From assembly GCA_030740335.1 (NCBI GenBank), contig JASLXL010000298.1:1-14868 (forward strand): 14,868 nucleotides of DNA, given 5' to 3'. Position 1 is the stretch's first letter; every line of letters begins with the position of its first letter. Of the stretch, positions 7,064 to 13,507 are shown piece after piece. Both the position numbers and the translations under genes were made by a program. The DNA is from SAR202 cluster bacterium (GTDB lineage Bacteria > Chloroflexota > Dehalococcoidia > SAR202 > CAJWER01). The notes below the pieces were generated by a model. It ran no database searches. It worked only from the letters and a program-made list of their open reading frames with translations, and was not told the origin of the DNA.

Positions 7064-8080
7064 CTACGTCATCCTGATGCGCGGGTCGAGGATGCCCAGG
7101 AGGATGTCGGACAATAGCGTCCCGATCACGGTTAGGGTCCCCAGCAACATCACGATGGTCGCCGACACGAACAGGTCTTCGGCCAGCAAGGCTCGTAGCA
7201 GCAGAGGGCCTTCGGTCGGTAGGCTCATCACCACCGATACGATGACAGAGCCCGACATCAGCACCGGCAGCAGGTATCCTAGGGTGCTGACCAGTGGGTT
7301 CAGGGCCAGCCGCACCGGGTACTTGAGGACTAGCTTCCACTCCGGCAGTCCTTTGGCGCGAGCAGTGATGACGTAAGGCTTGTGTAACTCGTCCAGGAGG
7401 TTGGCCCTCATGACCCTGATGAGGGCTGCGGTGCCCGCGGTGCCCACGACGAATGCGGCTATCCACAGGTGGGAGACCAGGTCCATCACGCGTGCCCAAC
7501 TCCAGGACGCCTCGATATATTCGGGCGAAAAGAGTCCGCCTATGCTGTGGTCCGGGAAGTAGACGAAAGTGATCCATAGCAGCCACAGGGCCAGCAGGAA
7601 ATCAGGCACCGCCAGACCCATGAAGCCTACGAAGGTGATGGCGTAGTCCTCGATCTTGTGCTGCCGCACAGCCGAGTATATGCCGATGGGGATGGACAGT
7701 GCCCAGGAGAAAATAGCCGTGGTTGCAGCCAGGATCACCGTCATAAGGAGTCGCTCCACGACGACGTCACGCACGGGCTCTTGGAACTCCAGGGAGAGCC
7801 CGAAGTCGCCGTACCGCACTATCTTCCACATCCACTTCGTGTATTGAATGAACATTGACTGATTCAGGCCGTACTGGTTTCGAAGATTCTCTTCGAACGA
7901 CGTATCGCCGCCGCCGCCCATTTGAAACCTTCCGTACTCACCGCCGCCACCGAACAGCTCCTGGATGTACGTGTCCACATAGTCACCAGGAGGCAGTTGG
8001 ATGATGACAAAGGAAATCATCGAGAGGGCCCAGATCGTGAGAAGTGCGAGCAGCGAGCGGCGAATTATGAAGGTAAGCAT
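7064..8080 (-). CDS. ABC transporter permease, dipeptide/oligopeptide (DppB/OppB) type
   Basis: This 338-aa inner-membrane permease starts with the family N-terminus (residues 1-30, one membrane helix). Further hydrophobic segments lie at about 108-136, 147-173, 203-225, 268-286 and 308-330. The cytoplasmic EAA-type loop that docks the ATPase reads I-T-A-R-A-K-G-L (238-245), and the C-terminus has the family's L-D-P-R-I-R. A glycine-rich insert (G-G-G-G twice, within 44-58) in the first periplasmic loop is unusual. The start is preceded by GGGAG 9 nt upstream. Partner genes for the second permease, ATPases and binding protein are absent on both sides. Copy A of the leader begins 20 nt past its stop, so the operon appears truncated. 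A decayed lipoprotein leader upstream may be the remains of its binding protein. Confidence 0.9.
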   Translation of the reverse strand: MLTFIIRRSLLALLTIWALSMISFVIIQLPPGDYVDTYIQELFGGGGEYGRFQMGGGGDTSFEENLRNQYGLNQSMFIQYTKWMWKIVRYGDFGLSLEFQEPVRDVVVERLLMTVILAATTAIFSWALSIPIGIYSAVRQHKIEDYAITFVGFMGLAVPDFLLALWLLWITFVYFPDHSIGGLFSPEYIEASWSWARVMDLVSHLWIAAFVVGTAGTAALIRVMRANLLDELHKPYVITARAKGLPEWKLVLKYPVRLALNPLVSTLGYLLPVLMSGSVIVSVVMSLPTEGPLLLRALLAEDLFVSATIVMLLGTLTVIGTLLSDILLGILDPRIRMT

Positions 8081-8099
8081 GTAGTGGGTCTCCCGTACT

Positions 8100-8269
8100 C
8101 ATGAGTGATGCGGTGTGGTGGTACTGGTGTGACCGTAGGTGTTGCCTGTTTCTCTTCGATCCTGACTACGACCGTAACTTCTATATCCGGTAGTGGCTGC
8201 GTATCGCCTCAGGCCATAACCACCGCAAGTAGCACAAACCCCCAGTACCAGGACAACTGTATGTGCCTT
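8100..8269 (-). pseudogene. decayed lipoprotein leader (second copy)
   Basis: Minus-strand DNA from about 8269 to 8200 closely matches the signal-peptide part of the 58-aa ORF at 5983-6159. It has three lesions: the start codon is not preserved, one extra G shifts the frame within the signal peptide, and the codon for the lipobox cysteine reads TGA. With the frame corrected, the text reads L-G-F-V-L-L-A-V-V-M-A, stop, then G-D and a Pro/Thr-rich linker ending near the permease start. This resembles the N-terminus of an ABC-transporter binding lipoprotein or the same small lipoprotein as in the first copy. It cannot produce a functional lipoprotein as it stands. Confidence 0.6.
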
Positions 8270-8285
8270 GCCCCTGGGGGCAGTA

Positions 8286-8473
8286 TAGCCTGTCCTATCA
8301 ACAATAGGGACTAGAGCGCGGCTAGGCCACGAGACAGATGCTCTCTGATGCCGCCTCACGGCTGCATGTGGCAGGTGGATTCTACAAGGAGAAGATTCTA
8401 GTTGGAGACTCGTCGTAATGTTATCGGCAGCGTGAAATAATCTCCGAATCAAGGGATGTCCCGACTTCAACCG
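8286..8473. repeat. conserved 188-nt leader sequence, copy B
   Basis: This is the partner of 6856-7043, in the same orientation and displaced by exactly 1430 bp. It lies 16 nt from the decayed lipoprotein leader and upstream of the DppB-type permease gene on the minus strand. A TATACT lies just past its end on that strand (8282-8287 region). The stretch 8474-8600 between this copy and the terminator holds nothing I can identify. Confidence 0.8.
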
Positions 8474-8608
8474 GGGCTGACACGGTGACCCTGAGGATAC
8501 CGGAGAGGTGGTCTACGCAAGGTTCCGGGGTAGCCCCTGAGAGGGTCGAGTCGCCCGTGCGTCACTTTTGCCGGGCCATGCCTCAAATGCACCCCACCCA
8601 ACGCTGGC

Positions 8609-8643
8609 AAAAAAAGGCTTCTTCCACCACGACGGAAGAGGTC
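8609..8643 (-). terminator. probable intrinsic terminator after tRNA-Pro
   Basis: On the minus strand a hairpin with a 6-bp perfect core (TCTTCC / GGAAGA, 8-nt loop) and an imperfect outer stem is followed, after a few bases, by TTTTTTT (8609-8615). It lies about 80 nt downstream of the tRNA 3' end, where transcription of the tRNA would be expected to stop. The mismatches in the outer stem lower confidence. Confidence 0.5.
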
Positions 8644-8720
8644 TCGGAATTCGGGTTGCTGTCAAGCGACCATCTCGGGGGCCATCACTACGACGTTCAT
8701 GCGCCTATCTAAAACATAGC

Positions 8721-8797
8721 TGGTCGGGGTGACTGGATTCGAACCAGCGACCCCCTGCACCCCATGCAGGTGCGCTACCAAGCTGCGCTACACCCCG
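8721..8797 (-). tRNA. tRNA-Pro(GGG)
   Basis: The minus strand folds as a 77-nt tRNA with CCA encoded. The acceptor stem CGGGGTG pairs with CACCCCG and the discriminator is A. The anticodon stem CCTGC/GCAGG carries the loop ATGGGGT, giving anticodon GGG, which reads proline codons CCC and CCU. The T arm is GCTGG-TTCGAAT-CCAGT with one G-T pair, and the D arm contains the usual GG. No duplicate of the tRNA 3' end was seen in the window, so there is no evidence of an integrated island at this site. Confidence 0.96.
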
Positions 8798-8858
8798 ACC
8801 TGCCAAAATCATAGCATAGGGGCTCAGCACCTACAAGATGAGGGCGAGGGGGTAAGCG

Positions 8859-9008
8859 TCACTCCGAATGGAGCAGATCTACCACGCCATACAGGTCCGA
8901 GATCACGTCGGTCCACGGCAAGGGCTCTGCGTCGCGATCGAGGTGGATGCCCCGGATGACAGCGGACGCTGCGCCCCCGACATCGTCGCTCCAATTATCC
9001 CCCACCAT
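8859..9008 (-). pseudogene. HAD-family hydrolase, C-terminal remnant
   Basis: Forty-nine codons on the minus strand read M-V-G-D-N-W-S-D-D-V-G-G-A and then G-I-H-L-D-R-D, ending with I-S-D-L-Y-G-V-V-D-L-L. This is the motif IV region and C-terminus of a haloacid-dehalogenase-like phosphatase (GDNxxxDVxGA). The nucleophile Asp motif and the cap domain are missing. Homology reaches back to A-V-M-V, that is, right up to the TAA of the Gfo/Idh gene and in the same frame. This suggests a deletion joined the two genes. The remnant cannot be catalytic. Confidence 0.65.
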
Positions 9009-9014
9009 CACCGC

Positions 9015-10163
9015 TTAACGAGAAAGCGGTAAGGACACTTCCTCGCCTCTGGCAGCTGAGGCGTAGGCACCGAGGATCACCTCGGTCATGGAGGCGGCGA
9101 CTCTAGGGTTCACATCGGGCTCACGTCCATCTTCGATACATCGTACGAAGGCGTCAACGTCCAGCGCCATGGCATTTGGTAGCGGCAGCTGGGTCCAGGT
9201 TTGCTTCGGAGGGGCTTCGTAGGCCGGGTGCGAAGGCTCCCACATCCCCATGGGATCATGGGGATCGACGGCGGGCTGAGTAAAGGGCACCTCGTTGTTG
9301 TACAGCTCTATCCGAGGGCGGTAGGCATCGAAAGTGAGCGTCCCCTCAGTGCCGACTATGACCACCTTCTGCGGTCCGCCCTTCGGATGGCTCGTCCAGC
9401 CAAAACGTCCCCCGGCCAGGGTCGCAGTCACCCCACCTTCCAGTTTGATGGCCATTGCGCCGAAGTCCTCAACACCCACGCTTGCGTGCTCACCAAAGAA
9501 GTAGTTGCCCGTGTGGGCATAGACGGACTCAAAACCTCTGCCCGTAATCGTGTGTATGAACCCCAGGCTGTAGATACCGACATCGAACATCTCCCGTTTA
9601 GCCTCGATGAAGGTGAATCGGTCGGGGGTCTCACGCTCCTTCCGCACCGTGCCCCTGTTGACTGACCCCGCACGTCCCTTCGCAAAGATGTTCTCGGCAT
9701 GGACCGCGCGAAGCTCGCCAATCCGCCCATCCGCCACAGCCTGTCGTGCGGCCTGAACCCAGGGCGCCAGGTTCATCGTAAACATCTGGACGCGCACGTT
9801 ATTTCGTTCATACCCCGCCACGATGAGGTCGAGATCCTCGACGCTGCCCGCGAGAGGCTTGTCCATGTAGACGTGTTTGCCAGCGTCCATGCACTTTGCG
9901 GCGACGCCTCCTCGCAGCTCGACCATGGGGGTTGAACTTACGATGTCTACATCGTCTCGTTCCAGCGCCTCGTCAAGATCAGGGATGTACGGCACACCCA
10001 GGTCGTCGGCCAGGGCCTGGTACAGGGTGGCGCGGCCCTCGGGGTCACCCTTCTCGCTAGCGACGGCCACCAGGTTGCATCTGGGATGGGCACCGAACAC
10101 CTCAGCGTGGCTACGTTGGTGTGTCCGCTTCGCGCCGACCAACAGTATTCCGTGTTTTTTCAC
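9015..10163 (-). CDS. Gfo/Idh/MocA family oxidoreductase
   Basis: This 382-aa NAD(P)-dependent oxidoreductase has an N-terminal Rossmann domain (about 1-125) and a C-terminal alpha/beta domain used for substrate binding and oligomerisation. Family marks are D-V-D-I-V-S-S-T-P, G-K-H-V-Y-M-D-K-P-L (the catalytic-Lys EKP motif as DKP), and V-G-T-E-G-T-L-T near the C-terminal sheet. The glycine motif is atypical, reading V-G-A-K-R-T-H where GxGxxG would be expected. The start is chosen at the GTG (10163) because GGAGG (10170-10174) is 6 nt upstream; the ATG at 10169 directly abuts the Shine-Dalgarno. The substrate is probably a sugar, inositol or related polyol, but nothing in the context fixes it. 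A HAD remnant follows in frame after the stop. Confidence 0.88.
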   Translation of the reverse strand: MKKHGILLVGAKRTHQRSHAEVFGAHPRCNLVAVASEKGDPEGRATLYQALADDLGVPYIPDLDEALERDDVDIVSSTPMVELRGGVAAKCMDAGKHVYMDKPLAGSVEDLDLIVAGYERNNVRVQMFTMNLAPWVQAARQAVADGRIGELRAVHAENIFAKGRAGSVNRGTVRKERETPDRFTFIEAKREMFDVGIYSLGFIHTITGRGFESVYAHTGNYFFGEHASVGVEDFGAMAIKLEGGVTATLAGGRFGWTSHPKGGPQKVVIVGTEGTLTFDAYRPRIELYNNEVPFTQPAVDPHDPMGMWEPSHPAYEAPPKQTWTQLPLPNAMALDVDAFVRCIEDGREPDVNPRVAASMTEVILGAYASAARGEEVSLPLSR

Positions 10164-10169
10164 AGCCAT

Positions 10170-10174
10170 CCTCC
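10170..10174 (-). promoter_or_regulatory. Shine-Dalgarno that selects a GTG start
   Basis: GGAGG on the minus strand touches the ATG at 10169 with no spacer, but is 6 nt from the GTG two codons later. This favours GTG as the true start of the Gfo/Idh protein. Confidence 0.5.
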
Positions 10175-10416
10175 GTGTACAAATTGTGAGAAGCGCTCTT
10201 GGCCAACTCACCCGCCTTGTGTTTTAAAAAAAGAAAAATGTATATGTGAGGGACACCCTCGCATGCCCGGCAGAAGGACTTCGTCCCTCTTCACTCCCCG
10301 TAGAATCCCAACAAGGCCCAAGTCCAAACCGCGGCCTGGGGTGAATTTCCGATTGTTATAGTGGGATGTCGACCAGCAGCCCAAACTCCGATTCCTTCAC
10401 GCACTGCCCAGCCCAA

Positions 10417-10434
10417 CTAAGCGTGCGCAGCACC
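10417..10434. repeat. 18-bp direct repeat, copy 1
   Basis: CTAAGCGTGCGCAGCACC occurs here, as the stop codon and last codons of the hypothetical gene on the minus strand, and again exactly at 11044-11061. Confidence 0.85.
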
Positions 10435-10818
10435 CTCGTGGTAGATGGTGCCACGGCTTCCTATGAGCATCAGGTCGATGGCTGGCGCACCGTTTGAACC
10501 GGTGGAACTCACCGTGATTAGGGCGGCCTGTCCGGTCTCCCACTTCGCCATCTCCGTCAAATACACACCACTGCCGTCGCCAAGACGGTGCCGCGTGGCG
10601 ACGGACGATCCAAACCATGCTTCGCCCAGTGCAATCCACTCGTTGATCGCGTCGCCCAGGCGATCCGCGGATACCTGCACAAGGCATCGAAGGAACTGGG
10701 GCTGGCCCAACCTCTCCTCTCCTATCGTCTCCTGAACAACCTCGCTCAACGCTGAAAGATCGGCCACAACCATGTCCGGCACCCCCAATGTGAATCGGTT
10801 GCTGGAAAGGTAGCACAT
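10417..10818 (-). CDS. hypothetical protein, Gfo/Idh C-terminal-like
   Basis: This frame encodes 133 aa from the ATG at 10818, and could extend to an ATG at 10875 that lies inside the neighbouring repeat element. I do not recognise the protein with confidence. The segment with G-S-G-V-Y-L-T-E-M-A-K-W-E-T-G-Q-A-A-L followed by L-M-L-I-G-S-R-G-T-I-Y-H-E-G resembles the beta-sheet region of Gfo/Idh/MocA C-terminal domains, without any Rossmann domain. It may therefore be a truncated oxidoreductase. A weak GGGGTG lies before the ATG. It shares strand with the Gfo/Idh gene downstream. The last 18 nt, encoding G-A-A-H-A and the stop, recur at 11044-11061. Confidence 0.5.
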   Translation of the reverse strand: MCYLSSNRFTLGVPDMVVADLSALSEVVQETIGEERLGQPQFLRCLVQVSADRLGDAINEWIALGEAWFGSSVATRHRLGDGSGVYLTEMAKWETGQAALITVSSTGSNGAPAIDLMLIGSRGTIYHEGAAHA

Positions 10819-10869
10819 GGCGACACCCCAGTCTACGACACCAGGCCTAGCATTTCGCCTCACACTAGC

Positions 10870-10976
10870 TGTCATGCTGAGGAGGCCGCCGACAAGCTAT
10901 CTGGAACGAGGGCCACACGTGGCAGTTGAGTTAGGACCCCACCTCCCCAGACCCTTCGCATACGCTCAGGGTGACA
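10870..10976. repeat. 107-bp element with terminal inverted repeats (MITE-like)
   Basis: The left end TGTCATGCTGAG (10870-10881) and the right end, read on the minus strand as TGTCACCCTGAG (10965-10976), match at 10 of 12 positions in inverted orientation. The right end contains a further hairpin, ACCCT at 10951 paired with AGGGT at 10968. The ends resemble the CCCTGAGCG...CGAAGGGT type of intergenic repeat that I recall from Chloroflexota genomes; that link is from memory. No coding potential is visible and no target-site duplication is clear. Confidence 0.5.
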
Positions 10977-11043
10977 TTGGCTGGGCCTCGTTGCAGTGGC
11001 CCCAAAAGACCTAGTCCAATACGGGCACCACCACAGCCCGCCC

Positions 11044-11061
11044 CTAAGCGTGCGCAGCACC
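11044..11061. repeat. 18-bp direct repeat, copy 2
   Basis: Identical to 10417-10434. On the minus strand it again reads G-A-A-H-A-stop, but the codons upstream are different, so it may be a duplication scar of the 3' end of that gene. The rest of the stretch 10977-11125 shows no gene or clear promoter. Confidence 0.85.
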
Positions 11062-11112
11062 GGCACCCTTGACCGTCCTGAGATGCGTTGCTAGACTCGC
11101 GCTAGATTGGGC

Positions 11113-11118
11113 AAGGAG
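11113..11118 (+). promoter_or_regulatory. Shine-Dalgarno that fixes the SDR start
   Basis: AAGGAG lies 7 nt before the GTG at 11126, supporting this start over the upstream in-frame TTG at 11069. Confidence 0.6.
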
Positions 11119-11125
11119 CAAATTC

Positions 11126-11971
11126 GTGTCACGTGGCGAGCAAAAAACAGTGCTGATCACCGGTGCCTCGGGCGGGATTGGGATGGCCTCGGCCATCTAC
11201 CTGGCCGAGAAGGGGTATTCGGTGGTCGCCACGAGCAGGTCCGACGACCGGCTTGCAGCGCTGAAGAGCCTGACCGCTGAGCGTCGGCTGCCAATCTCGA
11301 CAGTGGTCATGGACATCAACTCCGACGAGGCTGTCAATAGCGTCCTACCAGAGGTCCTTACGGAGCACGGGGGCGTCGACGCCCTTATCAACAACGCCGG
11401 CTACAGCCTGTGGGGTCCAGGTGAAAGCCTGTCGATCGGCGAACTGAGGGACGTGTTCGAGACTAATTTCTACGCCGCGTTCCGCATGATGCAGGGAGTA
11501 TTGCCGGGGATGACTGCACGTGGCAGTGGCACCATCGTCAACGTGACGTCAGTGGAGGGCAGAATTGTCACGCCATTCAACGGGGGTTACGGCGCTACAA
11601 AGTTCGCCCTGGAGGGGCTCAGCGAGGCGATGCGACTAGAGCTCTGGCCCCTGGGTGTGCGCGTGGTGGTTATCGAGCCGGGACTATATTCCACCAATCT
11701 GTCTGCAAACCAGGTGGTAGCTAAGCGCACCGAGGCTTCAGATTTGCCATACGGCCCGTTACTTGCGCGCTACAGAAAGCACCGGGCGGGCTACGACCGG
11801 CTCGCGAAGGAGCCGGCCAAGGTGTCGCGAGTAATTCATCGTGCGATTCGTTCCAGACGGCCACACTTCCGCTACACCGTAGGCGCGGAGGCTACACTGG
11901 GAATCCTGGCTTCTCGCTACCTACCTGAGCGGATCTTCCAGACCCTCTTGAGCCGCGCGCTCCTACGTTAG
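11126..11971 (+). CDS. short-chain dehydrogenase/reductase (SDR)
   Basis: This is a 281-aa classical SDR oxidoreductase, NAD(P)-dependent and probably cytoplasmic. From the GTG start the cofactor motif T-G-A-S-G-G-I-G spans residues 12-19, N-N-A-G lies at 89-92, and the catalytic set is Ser142, Tyr155 and Lys159 (Y-G-A-T-K). The P-G motif after the catalytic site (V-V-V-I-E-P-G) is also present. The start is set by AAGGAG 7 nt upstream. The C-terminal tail is basic and longer than in minimal SDRs, as in members acting on lipids or steroids, but the substrate is unknown. Its stop codon overlaps that of the convergent recO by 4 nt. Confidence 0.9.
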   Translation: MSRGEQKTVLITGASGGIGMASAIYLAEKGYSVVATSRSDDRLAALKSLTAERRLPISTVVMDINSDEAVNSVLPEVLTEHGGVDALINNAGYSLWGPGESLSIGELRDVFETNFYAAFRMMQGVLPGMTARGSGTIVNVTSVEGRIVTPFNGGYGATKFALEGLSEAMRLELWPLGVRVVVIEPGLYSTNLSANQVVAKRTEASDLPYGPLLARYRKHRAGYDRLAKEPAKVSRVIHRAIRSRRPHFRYTVGAEATLGILASRYLPERIFQTLLSRALLR

Positions 11972-12738
11972 GTTCCAGCCTCGCGCCTCACCAGGTCCAT
12001 GAATTCGACGCTCTTCATCTCCCGCTCCAACAAGTAGCGCACATAATGACGCAACGCGCGGTCCGTCTCTTCCGCCACGCGGGGCGGCACATTTAACAAG
12101 GCAGCGTCATCGAGCCTGGCTCTCGCGTAGAACCGCAGAACCTTGTTTGCGTCCTGGGATAGTGGCATCAGCGCCGCGCCGGTCATCACCTTGCAATCAT
12201 CACACAGAACGCCGCCGACCTCGCTGCTGTACAGGTAGTCCCCGGGCTCCAGGGTAGCGCGGCACTCCACACAACTGTGCAGCTCCGGGCCAAAGCCCGA
12301 CTCCCCGAGCAGCCGGACCTCGAAGTAGCGCATGAGCCCGCGACTATCGCCGTTGGTTTCCAGCCAGTCTAGCGCACCAAGCAGGAGCCTATACACCAGG
12401 GGTGACGACTGATCCTCGGCAGAGAAGCTCTCAACTAGCTCCGCCAGATACACGGCCTCTGAGACCAGTTGCAGGTTCTCCCTCACCCCTCGGAAACTCC
12501 GGACGGTCTCCGCTTCCTTGATGGGGTCCAGGCTGCGTCCGCGGGAAACGGAAATGGCCACATGGGACAGCGGTTCCAGGTGGCCGGCCAGCTTTGATCG
12601 AGGCTTCCGGACCCCCCTGGCAACAACCCGTACCTTGCCCAGATCTCGCGTGAAGATACTCAAGACGCGGTCGGCCTCGCCGATAGGCGTTTGCTTCAGC
12701 ACAACGCCCTGGGTCTTATATGTAGCAGGGAAATTCAT
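11968..12738 (-). CDS. recO: DNA repair protein RecO
   Basis: This 256-aa RecO is a recombination mediator that works with RecR (and RecF) to load RecA on SSB-coated single-stranded DNA. The N-terminal OB-fold is recognisable from G-V-V-L-K-Q-T-P-I-G-E-A-D-R (11-24), followed by T-R-D-L-G-K and R-G-V-R-K-P-R-S-K-L (41-50). A zinc site is formed by Cys156, Cys159, Cys179 and Cys182. Length is normal for the family. It is the last gene of the dnaX-ybaB-recR-recO block, separated from recR by 139 nt with no visible gene. No strong Shine-Dalgarno precedes the ATG. Confidence 0.95.
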   Translation of the reverse strand: MNFPATYKTQGVVLKQTPIGEADRVLSIFTRDLGKVRVVARGVRKPRSKLAGHLEPLSHVAISVSRGRSLDPIKEAETVRSFRGVRENLQLVSEAVYLAELVESFSAEDQSSPLVYRLLLGALDWLETNGDSRGLMRYFEVRLLGESGFGPELHSCVECRATLEPGDYLYSSEVGGVLCDDCKVMTGAALMPLSQDANKVLRFYARARLDDAALLNVPPRVAEETDRALRHYVRYLLEREMKSVEFMDLVRREAGT

Positions 12739-12877
12739 GTCAATTTTGGGCTGGAGAGGGATGGACTGCAGAGCGGGTCAATATCCACCCCGGCTAGCTC
12801 CCCTTGAGGAACTGATCCAAATAGGTCTAATTCCAGGGCATTACCAGCCCCGCACCCAAAACGCCCCTTGCAGGAGA

Positions 12878-13489
12878 TCAGAAGTCTTGGCGGCCTTCCA
12901 TGGCTCGGCCCAGGGTTACCTCGTCGGCATACTCCAGGTCACCTCCAACGGGCAGCCCTCTGGCAAGACGTGTGACCTTGACCCCAAGGCCTGAGATGAG
13001 CTTGTGGACGTACATGGCCGTCGCCTCGCCTTCCAGGTTCGGATTCGTCGCCAGTACGATCTCCTTGACCTCGTCGCCTTTCAAACGGGCCAACAGCGGT
13101 TGTATCCTCAAGTCTTCGGGGCCGATTCCGTTCATAGGTGAAATCACGCCATGAAGCACGTGGAACAGGCCCTTGTAGACGCCGGTGCGCTCGATAGCGA
13201 GCACGTCCAGAGCCTCCTCTACGACGCAGATGCGGGACTGGTCTCGCGCCGGGCTATTGCAGAGGTCGCAGGGGTCGGATTCGGTGATGTTGTAGCAGGT
13301 GGAGCACAAAATTATGCGATCCTTCACCGCCACGATCGCCTCGGCCAGCGACCGCGCCTCATCCTCCGGCATGCGAACCAGATGGTATGTAAGACGCTGC
13401 GCGCTCTTAGGACCGATCCCAGGCAGCTTATGGAACTCCTGGACAAGCCTTCCAACGGGCTCGGCAGCAGAGTAAGAAGAGTAGGTCAT
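12878..13489 (-). CDS. recR: recombination protein RecR
   Basis: This 203-aa RecR is complete. The helix-hairpin-helix motif L-P-G-I-G-P-K-S-A-Q-R (22-32) is followed by the zinc finger Cys62, Cys65, Cys74, Cys77. The Toprim domain begins with I-C-V-V-E-E (87-92), continues with L-A-T-N-P-N-L-E-G-E-A-T-A, and ends in the R-L-A-R-G-L-P-V-G-G-D-L-E-Y-A-D Walker-B-like stretch. RecR forms a ring clamp on DNA and acts with RecO. It starts 18 nt after ybaB, consistent with one transcript. No clear Shine-Dalgarno is present, so translation may be coupled to ybaB. Confidence 0.97.
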   Translation of the reverse strand: MTYSSYSAAEPVGRLVQEFHKLPGIGPKSAQRLTYHLVRMPEDEARSLAEAIVAVKDRIILCSTCYNITESDPCDLCNSPARDQSRICVVEEALDVLAIERTGVYKGLFHVLHGVISPMNGIGPEDLRIQPLLARLKGDEVKEIVLATNPNLEGEATAMYVHKLISGLGVKVTRLARGLPVGGDLEYADEVTLGRAMEGRQDF

Positions 13490-13507
13490 GGAGAAGGTTG
13501 CTTGCCC

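Noticed and set aside
7064..8286. Permease region flanked by direct repeats considered as a composite transposon.
   Set aside because: The repeats have no terminal inverted repeats or transposase, and each is linked to a lipoprotein leader. A duplicated 5' module explains the layout better.
8721..8797. tRNA-Pro gene considered as the attachment site of an integrated island.
   Set aside because: No integrase gene and no second copy of the tRNA 3' end are seen in the window.
10248..10260. Small hairpin GAGGG-ACA-CCCTC considered as a terminator of the hypothetical gene.
   Set aside because: The stem is only 5 bp and the T-rich tract on the minus strand starts about 8 nt away; this is too weak to list.
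12739..12877. 139-nt gap between recR and recO searched for a small gene.
   Set aside because: No frame with a plausible start, Shine-Dalgarno and recognisable product was found.
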